A DNA stretch of 64,000 bases from the NCBI RefSeq assembly GCF_031877795.1, contig NC_133971.1, positions 978,501 to 1,042,500 of the forward strand, in the 5' to 3' direction. The notes below the pieces were generated by a model that was not told the DNA's origin, searched no databases, and saw only the letters and a list, made by a program, of their open reading frames with translations. This DNA is from Strix aluco. Its lineage: Eukaryota; Chordata; Aves; Strigiformes; Strigidae. Below are positions 47,994 through 60,798 of the stretch, piece after piece (the first letter of the stretch is position 1; each line of letters begins with the position of its first letter). The position numbers were made by a program, and so were the translations under genes.

Positions 47994-48868
47994 CTGTATG
48001 AAGGAAGGAAACACAAACAACACTTAATGCTACCATGTCTAAAACACAACCACACCTCACATGTCAAAATATTCCAGATTTTCACTGTCAACGTAGCAGT
48101 TTACTAAATAACGTTTTGACTGGAGGAGGTAACAAAGGAAAAGTCATTGATGGAAATATGTAAACAGATGGAGACCCAACAACAAATGGTAAAACTCCCT
48201 CCCCCAGAGGTGTGATCTAACCCCTTGGGGCTCCTTTGGTCACGTATCTTGGAAATTTTTGTCTTCTCCACAGAAGCAGAGCTTCAGAAAAAAGAAGGTA
48301 AGAAGCGCGGCATGCGGCATGTTGGTTTTGTTGTCTCTTTTCTCCACAAAATCCTAATTAAGACAATATCCTGCCTGAGACTTGTAAACAATTCATTTTT
48401 TATTTTTCTCTTCTGTTTTCCAAATCTGTCTTTACCGTCTCTCTCTCTTTTTTTCGACCTCTAATGCTTTCTTTTCAAGCTTTTTATGTATTTCACTCAA
48501 TATTATACCAGGATAGGTCTCCTTTGTCACTTGCAGATCATACAATTTTCTTTTTGGCTCAGAGAGGAAGTAGTGCACTTTCACTTGCCTAAAAGACATC
48601 TTTTCTGGCAGAAGCTGCAATTAAGCTGAGTTACTGCAATGCGTCCTTGATGAAGGAAATTGCAGAGATTATGGTATGACTGCACATTCTGCAATAAAAG
48701 GCTGAAGGCCTTATTTTAGCCAGCCTTGTGCCAGATATCCCTAAATAACAAATCGTATATCCATGTTTGTCCTTGGGAATGGAAATTATTAAGATCTTTA
48801 AAATCTTAACAATTAAACAGCCCCCACTAATTAGAGTCCACATCTTATCTGATATATACCACACATAC

Positions 48869-49035
48869 CTTAGCTTTTTTGAGCAAGCTGACAATGCTGA
48901 GACTTGTGGATGCCAGTTCCCTGCTGGGCATGCTCTGAAGCTGAGTGATAATGTAAAGCTCACAAATATGCTGGAGTCTCATTACTTGGTACATCTCTGC
49001 ACAGACCAGGAGAGACATAGCTTGGAGAATGCTGG
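48869..49035 (-). CDS. RHOBTB3: RHOBTB3 exon (end of second BTB domain)
   Basis: Encodes SILQAMSLLVCAEMYQVMRL, QHICELYIITQLQSMPSREL and ends SLLKKAK. This is the C-terminal helical part of BTB2, the region that in this family contacts cullin-3. The acceptor is TTTTTCAG and the donor GTATGT. Fully open, with strong similarity to the human protein. Confidence 0.96.
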
Positions 49036-50229
49036 CTGAAAAACAAGAAAGCATGTTACGTGTATTTTACCTTTCTGGCCAGAGGATCAAAGCCACTTCT
49101 CACTGAGTCATCTTTTAATCACCTAACCACGAACACAAAATCAAGCCACTGTTGACCACTGTCTTTTATTTTTCATTATTATCATTATAAATTTGCTACA
49201 TGACACTCTTTTTCCAGATAAACTACTTAATTAACAGGAAAAGAGTAGTTAGTACTTCTTAGAAGCTAAGTGTAATAAATGGTTGCCAATATCCTCTATC
49301 TTGAAGATGCTGAGTCAAGTGCTGCTGGTCTATTTAAAGTAAGCGATGATTAATAAGAGGATTTAGCTTTCTAACTTCTCTTTCCAAAAATAATCTCTAT
49401 GATACATGCACAAAAAAATATGGTAAAAAGGCCAAAAACAACTGCAGAAATGCAACTGCATTTTTTTAAAAATATGGTCTGGTGGTTGCATATTTAAACT
49501 GAAAGACAAGGAAATGTTAGATGGACTGAAAAGAGAAACATGTGGAAAACCTGAGAATAAGGTAGAATTATTTGAAAAGACAATAAAAACAAAAACACAT
49601 ATCACAACATTATTCATTCATTCATTATCAAAGGAAAATTATCTGTACTTAAGTCATGTTTCATATTTATCATGTAGATTTTCTTCTCACTAAAAAAGAC
49701 AAGGTTAAGACACATAGAATACTCTAGCTCAATTTTCCTTGACAAATACTCCAGTTGATGTACTATTTTTCTGGGTTTATAACATATCCATGTGTATAAA
49801 TAAGATATTCTTGTAAAATAACCTTGCTTATATTAAACTTAACAAAATAGATGCTAAACAAAATTACAATTTTGAAGTAAAACCCAGAATTAAGATTAGA
49901 AAGCAGTATTACTGTGATGTAGAAAGAAAATTCCAAATATCCTAATGGACCAGAAATGAAATTTCACAGTTTTTTGAGCCTTGCTATGTAAGCACAAAAC
50001 AAATACAGCATTTAGTTAGTGACATTTGTTCTGTATGCAGTTGATTTTACTTGAATAAGGCTGATTTCTTTTTTTATTGCACAATGTGAACAAGTTCTCT
50101 TTCTTGAGATATTACACATCAAAATATTGGTGTTTTTTAATGAAATAAGTGCTGCTACACTACTCTCTATTAATACCCCGCCACAGAAAAATTAGTAACA
50201 GATTTAAGTGTATTTTAAAATTTTCTTAC
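49036..50229. other. RHOBTB3 intron
   Basis: AT-rich intron between the two exons of BTB2. No repeat or gene was recognised inside. Confidence 0.6.
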
Positions 50230-50403
50230 CTGGGCAGCAGGAGTCGGTATAAAGATACTCTAGAAAGGAGAGGAAAGTGTCTTTGGAAACCCCATACACT
50301 GGAACCAGAATACTATTTGCTTCTAGATAATTACCATTAAACATAGCGGCCATTACCTCACAGCGAGCTACCAGAACCGCTCTGTGGGCTGGTACAGTGG
50401 CAT
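50230..50403 (-). CDS. RHOBTB3: RHOBTB3 exon (second BTB domain core)
   Basis: Reads ATVPAHRAVLVARCEVMAAM, FNGNYLEANSILVPVYGVSK and DTFLSFLEYLYTDSCCP: the conserved BTB/POZ core with the AHRAVL and FLEYLYTD signatures. BTB2 serves as a protein-interaction module and cullin-3 adaptor. The acceptor is TCCTGCAG and the donor GTAAGA; both phases agree with the neighbouring exons. Confidence 0.97.
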
Positions 50404-53400
50404 CTGCAGGACACAAGACAAAAGTCTGTGATGATTTTAGATAGACAGAAAGATCTTGATTTTAAAGCTCATATTTCCACAGAAGGCCTTCACTTCATTG
50501 AACAAGATTAATGTGTTTAAAATTAACAATATCCCATAGATAACTAATAACACACTCTCTAAATGCCTGTTAATACGTTTATATCTGCCTAGTAGCCAAC
50601 AGCAAACAAAAAGAAACACCATTTTTTTATGACAACCTGCTCCCAACACCAGGTGCTCCAAATAGGGCAAACTTTTATCAGTAGAAACCAGCTTTCAGCT
50701 ACCAAAAATCTGACACCACTGTAGTTGCCCCAGTTTACACCAACTGAACCTCTGGCCCATTACATAAATAGGCAGTGCTGTGAATTATTGTGCAGATTAG
50801 TAATTTGTGTTCATCAGTGATCCCACTGGCAGTGAATGTGTGTTCCAGAAGTCGAACTTTCACACAGCCACACAAAGCAAAGGCAAATTATCCCAGATGA
50901 AGTTCCATTAAATCCATTAAGTACCAATTTAACCAGATTAAGTATTTTGCCTAAGTGAATTTCCTGATGGCTGTTTTATGAAAATAATGCTGATAAATTT
51001 TTCCAGAAATGTTTCCATTTTGTAATATTTGGAAGCAAATCATTTACTTTACTGCAGCATTCAGAAGACCTAGTAAGGTTACAGCTCAGGGTGCAGAGCT
51101 CTCACAGCCCCGTAATGACAAGGTTGGGAGCCTGAGCTGCCAGAGTTCTGCAGAGTCCAGCTGAACTCGACAGTCCTGAGTGCAAGAAAGTGCCAGACAA
51201 GTGCCAGGCAGGACAGCCACCGCAGGCAGAAAGAGATGTAAATTATTTAGTCAAAATTATAATAAACAGATCAACTGACAGGCAAGATAAATGTACTGTA
51301 AATACTTAGATAGAAGTTACTGTCTTAATTTCCTCCTTAACCACAGCCCTGCCATCTACTTAATTCCTTGAAGACATCTGGCACTTTTTCATTTTTGCTC
51401 TTTTTCTATTCACCTGTGCTTCTACTTCCAAACTGTCTAAGCTGCGTACAAAATGTATGTATTCTTATATAGAGAGAACACATGTAAATAATATTACATA
51501 TTTACACATGTAACATGGGCACTACGCGATGCAGACGTGATGTAAGATATGCATGCAGTTTTTTATGGGCATGTAATTGGATATTTACCTACTAATTAGG
51601 AGGTTCAATCACATTATGAGTCTACACAGACATAATAGGCTCCCATTTTCAATGGCTCCCAAGCACTTTTGTAAGCTAGAAAGCTCAAAGCAACTCCCAA
51701 TATTCAAGGAATTCGCTGACGGCTTAAGAATGTATTTGACCGATCGAGACTAAAGCCTTCAGTTTCTCTTAGTAAATATTTAATTTTTACACAATTATTG
51801 TGGCTGATGAACTAGGGGAAAAGGCTTGGAAGATTTATCAAACATTAGGAAAAACAGCTCACATTCTGTCAGTGGATAAGCACACTTCTTTTAAAACACA
51901 TGTCAACCCATTTGACAGTAGCATTTTTTCTGTGAGGTGTATAGCGGTGGTATGGTCTCACCAACCTCCCACAAAGCCTCTCTCAGGAGTGGGACACTGA
52001 GAGAAGTTGTTCATGTCATTAAACTCAGCATCAGAATTTTGTTCTCATTTTCAAAGATTTATTTTTCTTTCTGCATATTACACAGAACATCAAGAAAGAA
52101 TCTGCTTGTCCTCATGTGCTTACTTTTGAGGGATTAATGCTTCATATTTGGCTCTGAGATTTAAAGCTGAAAATAATTAAACAATTGTCTAATCCTAAAA
52201 GACCATTTCTGCACGTAGGGTGAACATGCACAACTTGAGAAAACCATTTGCAGTTAAAAACTGTCTCATTCTTGTTCTCACAATAGCACACAACACTTTT
52301 TTCCCCCTGCGTTTTTATTTATGGGGTGAGCGCATTTAATTTTCAGAAAAAAACCACCTGTGATACTGCAGCGTGTTGGTGCACACAAGCACGTTCTTTG
52401 CAGGGAAAAAGGGAATGGAAGATGGTTTGCTGAGGAGCACTGGCACCTTTGTGAGCAGACCCACGTAATGCCACCAACCACCTTTGTCACTTCAGTCCGT
52501 TACAGACAAGCCAGCACGGAAAGCCAGCCTCTGCTCCCCTACATCTTCTTAATCCTGGCCTCAAAGAGGACTAGAGAGTTACCATCATCTCAAGAGACTT
52601 TTTTTTTTTAAAAAAAAAAACCACATTAATTTAGATGTTTCTTTTCACACAGGTAGGGTTAAGCAGTGGGCAGGTCTAACTTAGGCATCTGCAAGGCTGG
52701 AGGTTGCTTTCATAAGGAGTCACCTATCACACAGAAGTTGCAGAAACCTGTGACGGAAACATGAAGATCAATGTGGGAGCATCTCAGGGAGGGAACACTG
52801 GAAGGGCAGTAAAATACAGGAGGTGTTGATGGCACCTAGATTAGCAGGTCATCAAAACCTCAGCACATCTACTAGGAATGCCACCAGTGAATAAAGCATA
52901 GCAAGGCACAGGAGTGGGACAGAAGTCCCTGTCAGATTCCAGAGGGTGGAGAAAGGCACATCCAGAGCCAGCACCAGAGGGAAGGAAGGTGTCAAGAGTC
53001 AGTAACCAGCACCTCTGGTCTTTTCACTGGGGGCAACGAGTGTAGGTGTGGCCCAGGGAGTCCCGGCCTCTCCAAGGTTTGATGCTGGGCAGAGCCCTTG
53101 GTTACGTCCAGGTGCTTGTGCAGGTGGGACAAGAGTGAGATAAGTAAGTTTTAAAATAAAATCACTGTCCCCTGAGATGCAATCCCTGGTTTAGCCTTGC
53201 TGCCTGGGTGCTATGTCATTGCAGGAGCCATTCCTGCGCACACCCCTCGTTTTGCTGAGCCCCCCGAGGCGTGCGCGTGAATCGGAGGGGCACAAAGTCT
53301 GTCACAAAGGTGACGGGCAGAAGGTGTTTGTACAGGCTCGGCCCTGACAAACCACGGAAAGCATCCACAGGGACAAGCGTTAGTTCTAAGAAAAAAAACT

Positions 53401-53547
53401 GCTTTCCACAGTGATAGCAAAGCGTATGGAATTTCTTAGTTTTGACGAGGCAGACCACACAGTCGCCTCCATCTCCCACGGTCCTGTAGAGAGGATAAAT
53501 GCTGGAGCACAGCGGTGCCCACGTCGACAGGAGCAGAGGTACCATAC
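50404..53547. other. RHOBTB3 intron
   Basis: Intron of 3.1 kb, mostly AT-rich. A T-then-A homopolymer pair lies at about 52602-52620. The stretch at 52.64-53.18 kb is more GC-rich and could be an old repeat, but I cannot assign a family. Confidence 0.55.
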
Positions 53548-53659
53548 CTTGTATTTTGAAGATGACATCAGCTAGGACAGGCGTATTAAAGAACAGCCTG
53601 AGAGAATTATTATACAGCCGTTTTATCTGGTGAGATTTGCAGTCCTTTACGGTGCTTAG
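53548..53659 (-). CDS. RHOBTB3: RHOBTB3 exon (start of second BTB domain)
   Basis: Encodes LSTVKDCKSHQIKRLYNNSL, RLFFNTPVLADVIFKIQ and one base of the next codon. The PVLADVIFKIQ strand is the start of BTB2. The acceptor is TTTTGCAG and the donor GTATGG. The linker before it is less conserved than the BTB part, as in other vertebrates. Confidence 0.94.
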
Positions 53660-55292
53660 CTGCAAAATAAATGATTAATAAACACCATCATCTATAGTTG
53701 CCCACAGAATAAAAGATGACAAGATGTCATTTACATGGGGAAAATAAAAAACAGCCTTTTGCTTTCCACTTTATGTTTTTTTTCCAGTGCTGCTCAGCAC
53801 GTGCAATCCTCTGCAATCATCTTTACTGTTTATTTTCCTGCTTCCCACAGTGCAGCAGCTCCAAGGTGTCTCTGTCTCCTACAATCACACCCCAGCTCTC
53901 ACCTTGGGACTCTCTGACCTGTGGCAAAACCCCCTCCAGCACCTCCAGGGAGGCTGGACTGCATCACAAATTTTCTGGACTCCAAACTTTCTCATACACG
54001 CCCTGTTCAGACCCGAGGCTGTGGTAACGCAAGGTTTGAGGGCTCTGGGGGGAGCACTGATGGGGGACACATCCACCCCCGGTGTGATGCTGCATGAAGA
54101 TGAAAATCACCTAAAAGTTGTGTCTTTCCTGACACTGGCCTGGTGTTGCCTCCACAGAGGCAGAGGGAGCTCACAGGCTGAAGCATTATCTCTCCCAATA
54201 ATCTGGGCACGCTAGTGTCAAGACCCTCCAAAACCCAGCACTTCCACGTAGTTTTCAGTTTTGTTTTTCTTACTTTAAAAATGGAACCTGAAGCTACCAA
54301 AAGGAACAACAACCAAATCATATCGCTAGATCGTGATAAGTGAAATTCAGATGAAGTTGAATTTATGGTTAAAATCTTACCTAATTATTAATTAATATTT
54401 ATCAAGAAAAATCACAGTTCATTTCTATGTCTTTGAAGAAAAGCTTTTAAATGTGAAACAAAAGTACCTCAGAGGCATTAAAAAAAAAAAAAAAAAAGAA
54501 ACAACAACTCAGGCTTAGTATCTTAAAAGTTTTCAGGACTTTCTAAGTGCAATCCCATGGATGTTTTAGCTGTGGACACTCAGGACTGGCAAGCCTACAA
54601 CTGAGCAATCAGAAGCATTAAACAGCCAAGTAAATTTTGATCTTCATATTATATTAAGATGGTCTGAGGTGATTTCACATTTAAATTGACACAAATACTT
54701 TGTGCAAGTGCTGTAGTATCAGGGAACGTATAAACCCTAGCAGCAAATGGCTGTTAAAATTAATTCTACACTGTAACTTTTTATTAACATAATAATGTGA
54801 CATAAATTACATTTTACTGTGGAGTCATCTGCTGAATTAAATATAGTTATTAAATGAATTAAGTATATATATTTAATGAGTTATAGACAGCTTTCCACAC
54901 CACAGCATTTATAAGAGAAACCACCTCTCCTGATGTACCGCAGAAGCATCACTTTGGCCCATATTCAGGAAAGCAAAGCTTCCCTGGGCAGGCTGTATTA
55001 CATGAGAATTAGCCACATGCAGTCATATTGTTAGACAATGTGCAAAGCTGTGGATATGAGTAGTCCTTTTAGATACTCACTTGTGTGCTTTTTACCAATT
55101 ACAGTAATTCTGCACGTTACTGCTGTGTTTCTGTGTTGTACACGCCTGTGAACAGCCACTGATAACGCGATAAAAGCTGTGTAAGCCAAAGTGGGTTTAA
55201 AACTAAGACTGACAAGGAAACCTTGTCTACAAAACGATTTCCCAAGAAGTTAAGTAACTAAAACTAAGTTACCCCAAGAGAGTTAGATTTAC
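53660..55292. other. RHOBTB3 intron
   Basis: Intron with a poly(A) tract at 54480-54497 and otherwise AT-rich DNA. No further exon was seen. Confidence 0.58.
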
Positions 55293-55405
55293 CTTCCCTG
55301 GAGTTTTCAGGATACATTTAACTTTCTCAAGCACATGTTCAGTTTTTTCTGGATCCTTCAACTTCTTTTTTGTATCCTCTTCTAATTGTTCCCACTGGAA
55401 AGCAC
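55293..55405 (-). CDS. RHOBTB3: RHOBTB3 exon (between BTB domains)
   Basis: Reads GAFQWEQLEEDTKKKLKDPE and KTEHVLEKVKCILKTPGK, matching the segment after BTB1 in the human protein (GAFQWEELEED..., VKCILKTPGK). The acceptor is TTGTGATAG and the donor GTAAAT. The longer frame upstream of the acceptor is intronic. Confidence 0.96.
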
Positions 55406-57550
55406 CTATCACAAGACCAGGTAAAGTTGGATTATAAATCAACAAGGCCTTAGCAGGCAGAGAAAAGATAGTGCCAATGCTAAACACATCTTGCAGAAAC
55501 TATTTTTGGAACATAAATCAGCCAGGGTTCCCTTGCTTAGGAAGGGCAAGAATCAATTCTTGCACAGTAAAATTTCCATGGTATTTTACAAGAATGCAAT
55601 CAAGTACAGACAGATTTGGGTCTCTCCCTTGGTTTCAAAATCAGTATCAGAATCCTTCCCAGTTCAATCGCTACCTATTGCAGGTAGACATTCAGAAAAA
55701 GAAATCCTGAATGTTTCGATATTTGTGGAAGATCTTTAGCTTCTGCTGACATTGCTGGTTGCATTGCTTTGTAGGTGTCTGAACCAGAAATGTCTCATGC
55801 ACAGTTATTTTCCGAGTACTGGTAGCTAAAAAAAAAGTGTGCAGTGGACTTGCTATTTTTCTTGTTTTCATAGTCAAAGCCTTGATGTTCTTGTAGGTGT
55901 CCCAACAGCTTTCTTGGAAAAATGAAAAGTGTTGACCAGTGTTAATAATAAGTATATAATTATAATAATAGCTATAAACAGTATTTATCTTAATACTCTT
56001 TGCTGGGGTAAGTCTTAAAGACACCATGGAGACTCCTGGTAACTCTCAGCTCTGATCCCCAGGGCAAGGAAGAGTCAGAGACATACGAAGCTCAGGGTAA
56101 AGCTGAGCTCAGCCCAGCCCTGACAGCGCTCTGCTGCAGACAAGGCTGGAACAGCCCACGGCGCCCGCATCCCTGTCAGCCCCTGTGTGCCTCGCAGGGA
56201 TGGTGAGGGCTTACAGCCCCGTGGGCATCATGTTCATGGTCCTGAGAGGCTGAAAGCAACGATGCTGCCTCACGATCTGATCCCTTCTCAGCCTGTGCCT
56301 CAAGTGTCGTCACCTTTTTTCAGGCTGGGAGCTGCGACTTACGGCAGAGCTTCGCCTGCAGCCGTGCAGTTTCCCACCTCTTTGGTTGGCATAAACAAAA
56401 GTAAAAAGTAAAGTCAGCGCACAAAAGGCAGCAGACACAAGTCGTAAATGGTAACAGATGAAGACACTGCACTTATCTATCACCTGCTGAAGCTCCAGCT
56501 TTAATCCTCTATTCATGTCACCGATAAATAATTTTTAAAATAATCAACTCAAACTGAAAAACCTCTGTATCTGCTCTTTATGCTTGACACTGGTTTGGAA
56601 AGAACTGAAAGGGATGTTTTCAATGTACAAACTCTAACTGAAAGCTGAAGGAGTCTCCCTTGTACCTTCACAAGCCAGTGTTCATGTCTCAGCTACCAAG
56701 GCAGAAATCCTCTTCATATTTCCGGCAGGTATCAGTCTACAGGTATTGACTAAGCTACTTTATAGATGCAGCTCTAACATTATAATTATTTGTGGCTTTT
56801 TTAATTACAGTTAAAATCAGAATGCATCATTAAATCCCCTGCTAATTCTTTCAACAAACATAAATTATATGTACTGACAGCTTGCAAAATATTTTATAAA
56901 GAGCAAACGGGTATCAGGTACTTCCCAAAAAAAAAAAAAAAAAGGTCTTTCGCCTGAGGATTCCTAAGCAATATTTGAAAATTTAGAAAAATGTCAGTGC
57001 CATTTTAATAGACAGCTGGCATTAGGTAGGGGAGGTCACTGCCTGAATTGGTAGCAAAACTCACGCAACACATCAGACCCCCCTGTGCTCCAACTAGTTG
57101 TTGCTGTTTTCAGCAGCACACCCAGAAGAGAAACCACCTGAGATTCCTTAACTAACCCGGCACTCTTGTCAATGTGTTTAGAACATACAACCATTTTAAA
57201 TATTTTAAGAGCCCCAAATCTGAAACTGTCTCAAACGCTAGATATTTTTGGCAGCGCTTTTGAAGATTATTGATGTTAGCTTACGGACTTTGTGCGGTAA
57301 AATATCACGCTTAGTTTACGTTCATTAGATTTGGGGTGCCAACTAATTTAATTTGTATTAAATCTAGGCGAAGGGCTTTTTGCATATAGACATTGTTTGT
57401 AACAATCACAAGGGATAAAATAGATGTAGCCACACGGCAGAACGTCATCTCCCCACACCAAGGTGTGTTCCTGAGCCTGATGCACGTGCTCCTTCGTGAG
57501 TCATCAGCTGTAGGAGAAACGAGTAGCCGGGCCCGTTCTGGGGAGGGTAC
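55406..57550. other. RHOBTB3 intron
   Basis: Intron of 2.1 kb, with a poly(A) tract at 56927-56943. No supported exon or transposon. Confidence 0.58.
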
Positions 57551-57919
57551 CTGAATAGATGAAGTGGAGGATGTCTGGGAGACAAGAGAAGAAGACGGAG
57601 TCCTTCACCACCACCCTCACCGGCGGGACGCAGGCCGGGATGCCGTGGGGGTCCGGGGGCAGGGCTGCCCCCGCCTCCACCGTGAAGAGGGTCTGGGCCA
57701 TCCGCACGATGGAGGCGTCGCGGATGTCGGCCGGGCTCTTCACCCCAAAAAGCAGCATGAAGAGGTGGCTGGCGGAGCAGAGGATGATCTTGTGAGCCTC
57801 CACCACCGTGCTGAGGTCTTCGGGGTAGAACGCCACGTCCGCGCACTGGCAGCAGCAGAGCAGGTTGTGCAGGTCCGCGTCGTAGTGCGAGGCTTCGCCC
57901 TTTAAGATCGGCATTTTTT
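57551..57919 (-). CDS. RHOBTB3: RHOBTB3 exon (first BTB domain)
   Basis: Largest coding exon in the window, 369 bases. It begins EKMPILKGEASHYDADLHNL, passes LLCCCQCADVAFYPEDLSTV and VEAHKIILCSASHLFMLLFG, and ends with FSCLPDILHFIYSG. It is the first BTB domain, in which the family carries a long insert; the insert is the least conserved part here. The exon is clearly more GC-rich (third positions mostly G or C) than the AT-rich introns around it. The acceptor is TTTGGCAG and the donor GTACCC. Confidence 0.96.
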
Positions 57920-58815
57920 CTGCCAAAGACAAACAGTCGGGCTGTAGAACTGAAGCAAGTATTAACTGCAGGACAACTCTATTCCCAGAGACCTGATCAA
58001 AGGGAGGACAATTTCTGAAAGAGGTATTCGATAAGAAAATTTCTTATATGCCATTTGAGTATGTTTAGTAAAACACTCTAAAAATGGAAATACTTGGCAG
58101 AGTAAAATAAGAAATATAGCAAATACTTAGCTTAGCAAAAAGTGGCCATCCTTTTATGAAACCTCTTTAGGTACTTGCATTTGAAAGAAACCTTGCCTGT
58201 GAATCCCAAACCTGAGGGATCTGACTGAATTTCTAGTACGTGTGGTAAAAGACAACTACATATTTAGAGGTAACTACTTTTCAATAATTATTTCACTGAA
58301 CGAATGCATCAGATTTGCAGAAATCACATGCAGGAACTCACGTGCAGGGGCCTACACCTCTGTTTTATTTGCAGCAAATCATTTTTTTTTATTTGCAGTA
58401 AATAAAAATATTACTTGTTTTATTTGCAGCAAATATTTTTTTTTATTTGCGGCAAATAAAAATATTACTTGATGATATTGTGGAATAATAAAGAACAATG
58501 TAATGACTTTCTTTTATAATTTGTCTGTGAAGCTTGTATGTAAAGCTTTTATTAATTAACCTTTGCATTGTTTCATCAAGTGCAGCAGAAAAAACACTCA
58601 TTTTTGTCTCAAATAAATTAGAAGCCCGTTGTAATGCTATGCACTTCTCCACAAATTCATTAAACCATCACTAAAAGGTGATGCAACTAGAGCAACGTAA
58701 CCAGAATAGCTGATGATAGATAGCACAGCTTACAGAAATGATCACAGAATGTTAACTGAGCGAAGGACATGACACACATAACGAACGAGACTAGAGACCA
58801 GACTTCGGCGAGCAC
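57920..58815. other. RHOBTB3 intron
   Basis: Short AT-rich intron containing the tandem duplication described separately. No exon seen. Confidence 0.6.
58363..58471. repeat. Two-copy 55-bp tandem duplication with internal inverted repeats
   Basis: Copy one is 58363-58417 and copy two 58418-58471. Each holds two TTTATTTGC blocks, and TTATTTGC-(A/G)-GCAAATAA forms a near-palindrome. The two copies differ by a few bases and one length change. Confidence 0.85.
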
Positions 58816-58927
58816 CTGGCTGTTCAAGCTGAGGCGGTTGGATTCGATGGCACTTCTGCATCTTTTTCCTCGTCTTCATTTTTTCAGATGACTTCTGATT
58901 CAAACTTTGGATCATAAAATACTCCAG
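58816..58927 (-). CDS. RHOBTB3: RHOBTB3 exon (linker between Rho-like and BTB1 domains)
   Basis: Encodes LEYFMIQSLNQKSSEKMKTR and KKMQKCHRIQPPQLEQP, matching the human linker (LEYFMIQALNQKTSEKMKKR..., PPQLEQPEKMP). The basic cluster KMKTRKK is conserved. The acceptor is TTTTAG and the donor GTGCTC; the single leftover base joins AA of the next exon to give Glu. Confidence 0.94.
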
Positions 58928-60204
58928 CTAAAACACAAAAGGCGTTTTTAAAAAATCCTAGCTATTTAAGGACAACCTAGACGTCAAACTAAGGAGAACG
59001 AGTGGATGCTGTAGGCAGGACTGAGGCTCCTGCCACCTGAACAGTCATCCAGGAGAGTCCCAGCACCCCTTTACCAGCAGCAGGTACCAAATGTAGTTGG
59101 AATTAACACAATTTAAAGGTCTATTTATTCAAATGATGGTGCTTAATTCTCTGGTATTTAATCCTCCTAGAAATGACAGGCACAAACATATTCAGTTTAC
59201 CGACTTCCATAGATGCTAATTACAGGATTACAGAGAAGAATAAGACTTGATGGATAATGATCAGGTGCAAGTGATGGAAATAACAAGATCATAAACGATC
59301 TCTTCAGCTTGCAGATAACCACCACCACCACACAACGCTACCGTGTCCCCTGAAAAAGTCACATCACGGGGTGATCTTTGCAGGCAAGGTTTGTTCCACT
59401 GGGACAGACTACGAGCGTCATCACTGCAATAAAAAAATGTACCCAAGGGGAATTGATGCCTTTTACAGGAATGAAGAGGCACGAACGATGGTTCAGTTCG
59501 AGTTAATGCATGTCTTAAAAGCTTTTATCACCCAAGGTATTACTGTAGCACATATAGTGCTTTCTAGAAACCAGAAAAATACTCTGGCTGGACCAGCTGC
59601 TGAGTGGCTTTCTCCTTTTTAACTGGGAATGAAAAGACCCAATAAAAACTGTCTGACTGTTGTGCCAGATATTCCAAGTCACTACCAAATCCCATGGGAA
59701 CACGCTGTACTTACACACCAGGGACAACAGCACCGACCATGTGAAATTACTGTGCTGAAATAACTGCATATTTTTTTTGTGCAAGTCCAGGTGCCACTGG
59801 GAAAGTAACCAAAAGGTTCAAAAAAAAAGGGGCTGAGCTTAAAGCACCTCATAAAACTGAAAATGAAGCATCAGTGTAAAATAATTTTTTTGGAGAAGAC
59901 AAATAAATCTGAGAGACTGTATTTAGAAACTGCTCAGTGGGCTTCCCTGTCTTCAGGAGAGTGGAAGAAGAATAAGCTCATTAGAGGTGGGACATTTTAA
60001 CAAGCTTCTCAACTTCTGCCTTGCTCAGCTTCACTGCAGCTGACCCCAGGCTCTGCTCAGGATTGCAAACTGCATCACGACTGCGAGCTGAGCAACCACG
60101 AGAACATGCCAAAAAAACTAGGCAATTTACCAATCTTACCTGTCTTGCTTTGCAAGTAGCACAGCTGTAGGAGTTTGAGCAATTAAAATTTAAAATATTG
60201 AAAT

Positions 60205-60350
60205 ATTATGGAATAATTCAGCTTGGAAGGGACCTGTGGAGGTCACCCACTCAGGGCACCTGCTCAATACGGGACTCATCCTCAAAGTGGGATGGGGTTG
60301 TTGAGTGCCTTGTCCAGCTGGGTTTTGGTTATCCCATCCCAGCAAGATAA
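60205..60350 (-). mobile_element. CR1 LINE 3' fragment (older subfamily)
   Basis: The block 'ttggaagggacctgtggagg' with 'ggttgttgagtgccttgtcc' follows the typical CR1 tail read in reverse. It is diverged and truncated, next to a younger CR1 in the same intron. Confidence 0.68.
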
Positions 60351-60425
60351 AAGGACAGGAATAGAGCGGGAAAAATTCTAGAAGTAGTTAAAACCAGAGT
60401 ACCCTCAGTACTGCCACTTTGGCTA

Positions 60426-60668
60426 GAATCATAGAACCACAGAATTCCAGGATGGTTTGGGTTGGAAGGGACCTTAAAGCCCACCCGGTCCCACCCCCCT
60501 GCCATGGGCAGGGCCACCTTCCAGTAGCCCAGGTTGCCCAAAGCCCCATCCAACCTGGCCTTGAACCCATCCAGGGAGGGGGCAGCCACAGCTTCTCTGG
60601 GCAACCTGTGCCAGTGTCTCACCACCCTCACAGAGAAGAATTTCTTCCTTAGATCTCATCTAAAACTA
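60426..60668 (-). mobile_element. CR1 LINE 3' end, minus strand
   Basis: From the left: 'aatcatagaaccacagaatt' (3' terminus), 'ggtttgggttggaagggacc', 'caggttgcccaaagcccc' and 'gaagaatttcttccttagat'. It is a standard avian CR1 tail in the same orientation as RHOBTB3, without an intact reading frame. Confidence 0.9.
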
Positions 60669-60798
60669 GCTTTGGGGGGCGACTTGCCCTCGGTGGGAGG
60701 GCTCGTGGTGACCCTCCACTCACTCTCCAAAGCCCTGACATCACCATGCACCTTCTGTGCACATCACCCTGCTTTCAGCCCGGGGGTTTCTCACTCAC

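Larger units (their letters stand above)
58928..60798. other. RHOBTB3 intron with CR1 fragments
   Basis: Intron of 1.9 kb; two CR1 tails occupy its right part and are listed separately. The rest holds nothing recognised. Confidence 0.58.

Noticed and set aside
48432-48620. 62-codon minus-strand frame with a Lys/Glu-rich end near RHOBTB3 exons
   Set aside because: The flanking exons join directly in the known protein (KKAK to FHNSD) in matching phase, so this piece is intronic. It could be a rare alternative exon but nothing supports that.
52640-53180. Possible old LTR or repeat in a RHOBTB3 intron
   Set aside because: The GC content differs from the flanks, but I found no terminal motif, polyadenylation signal in a suitable place or known family block.
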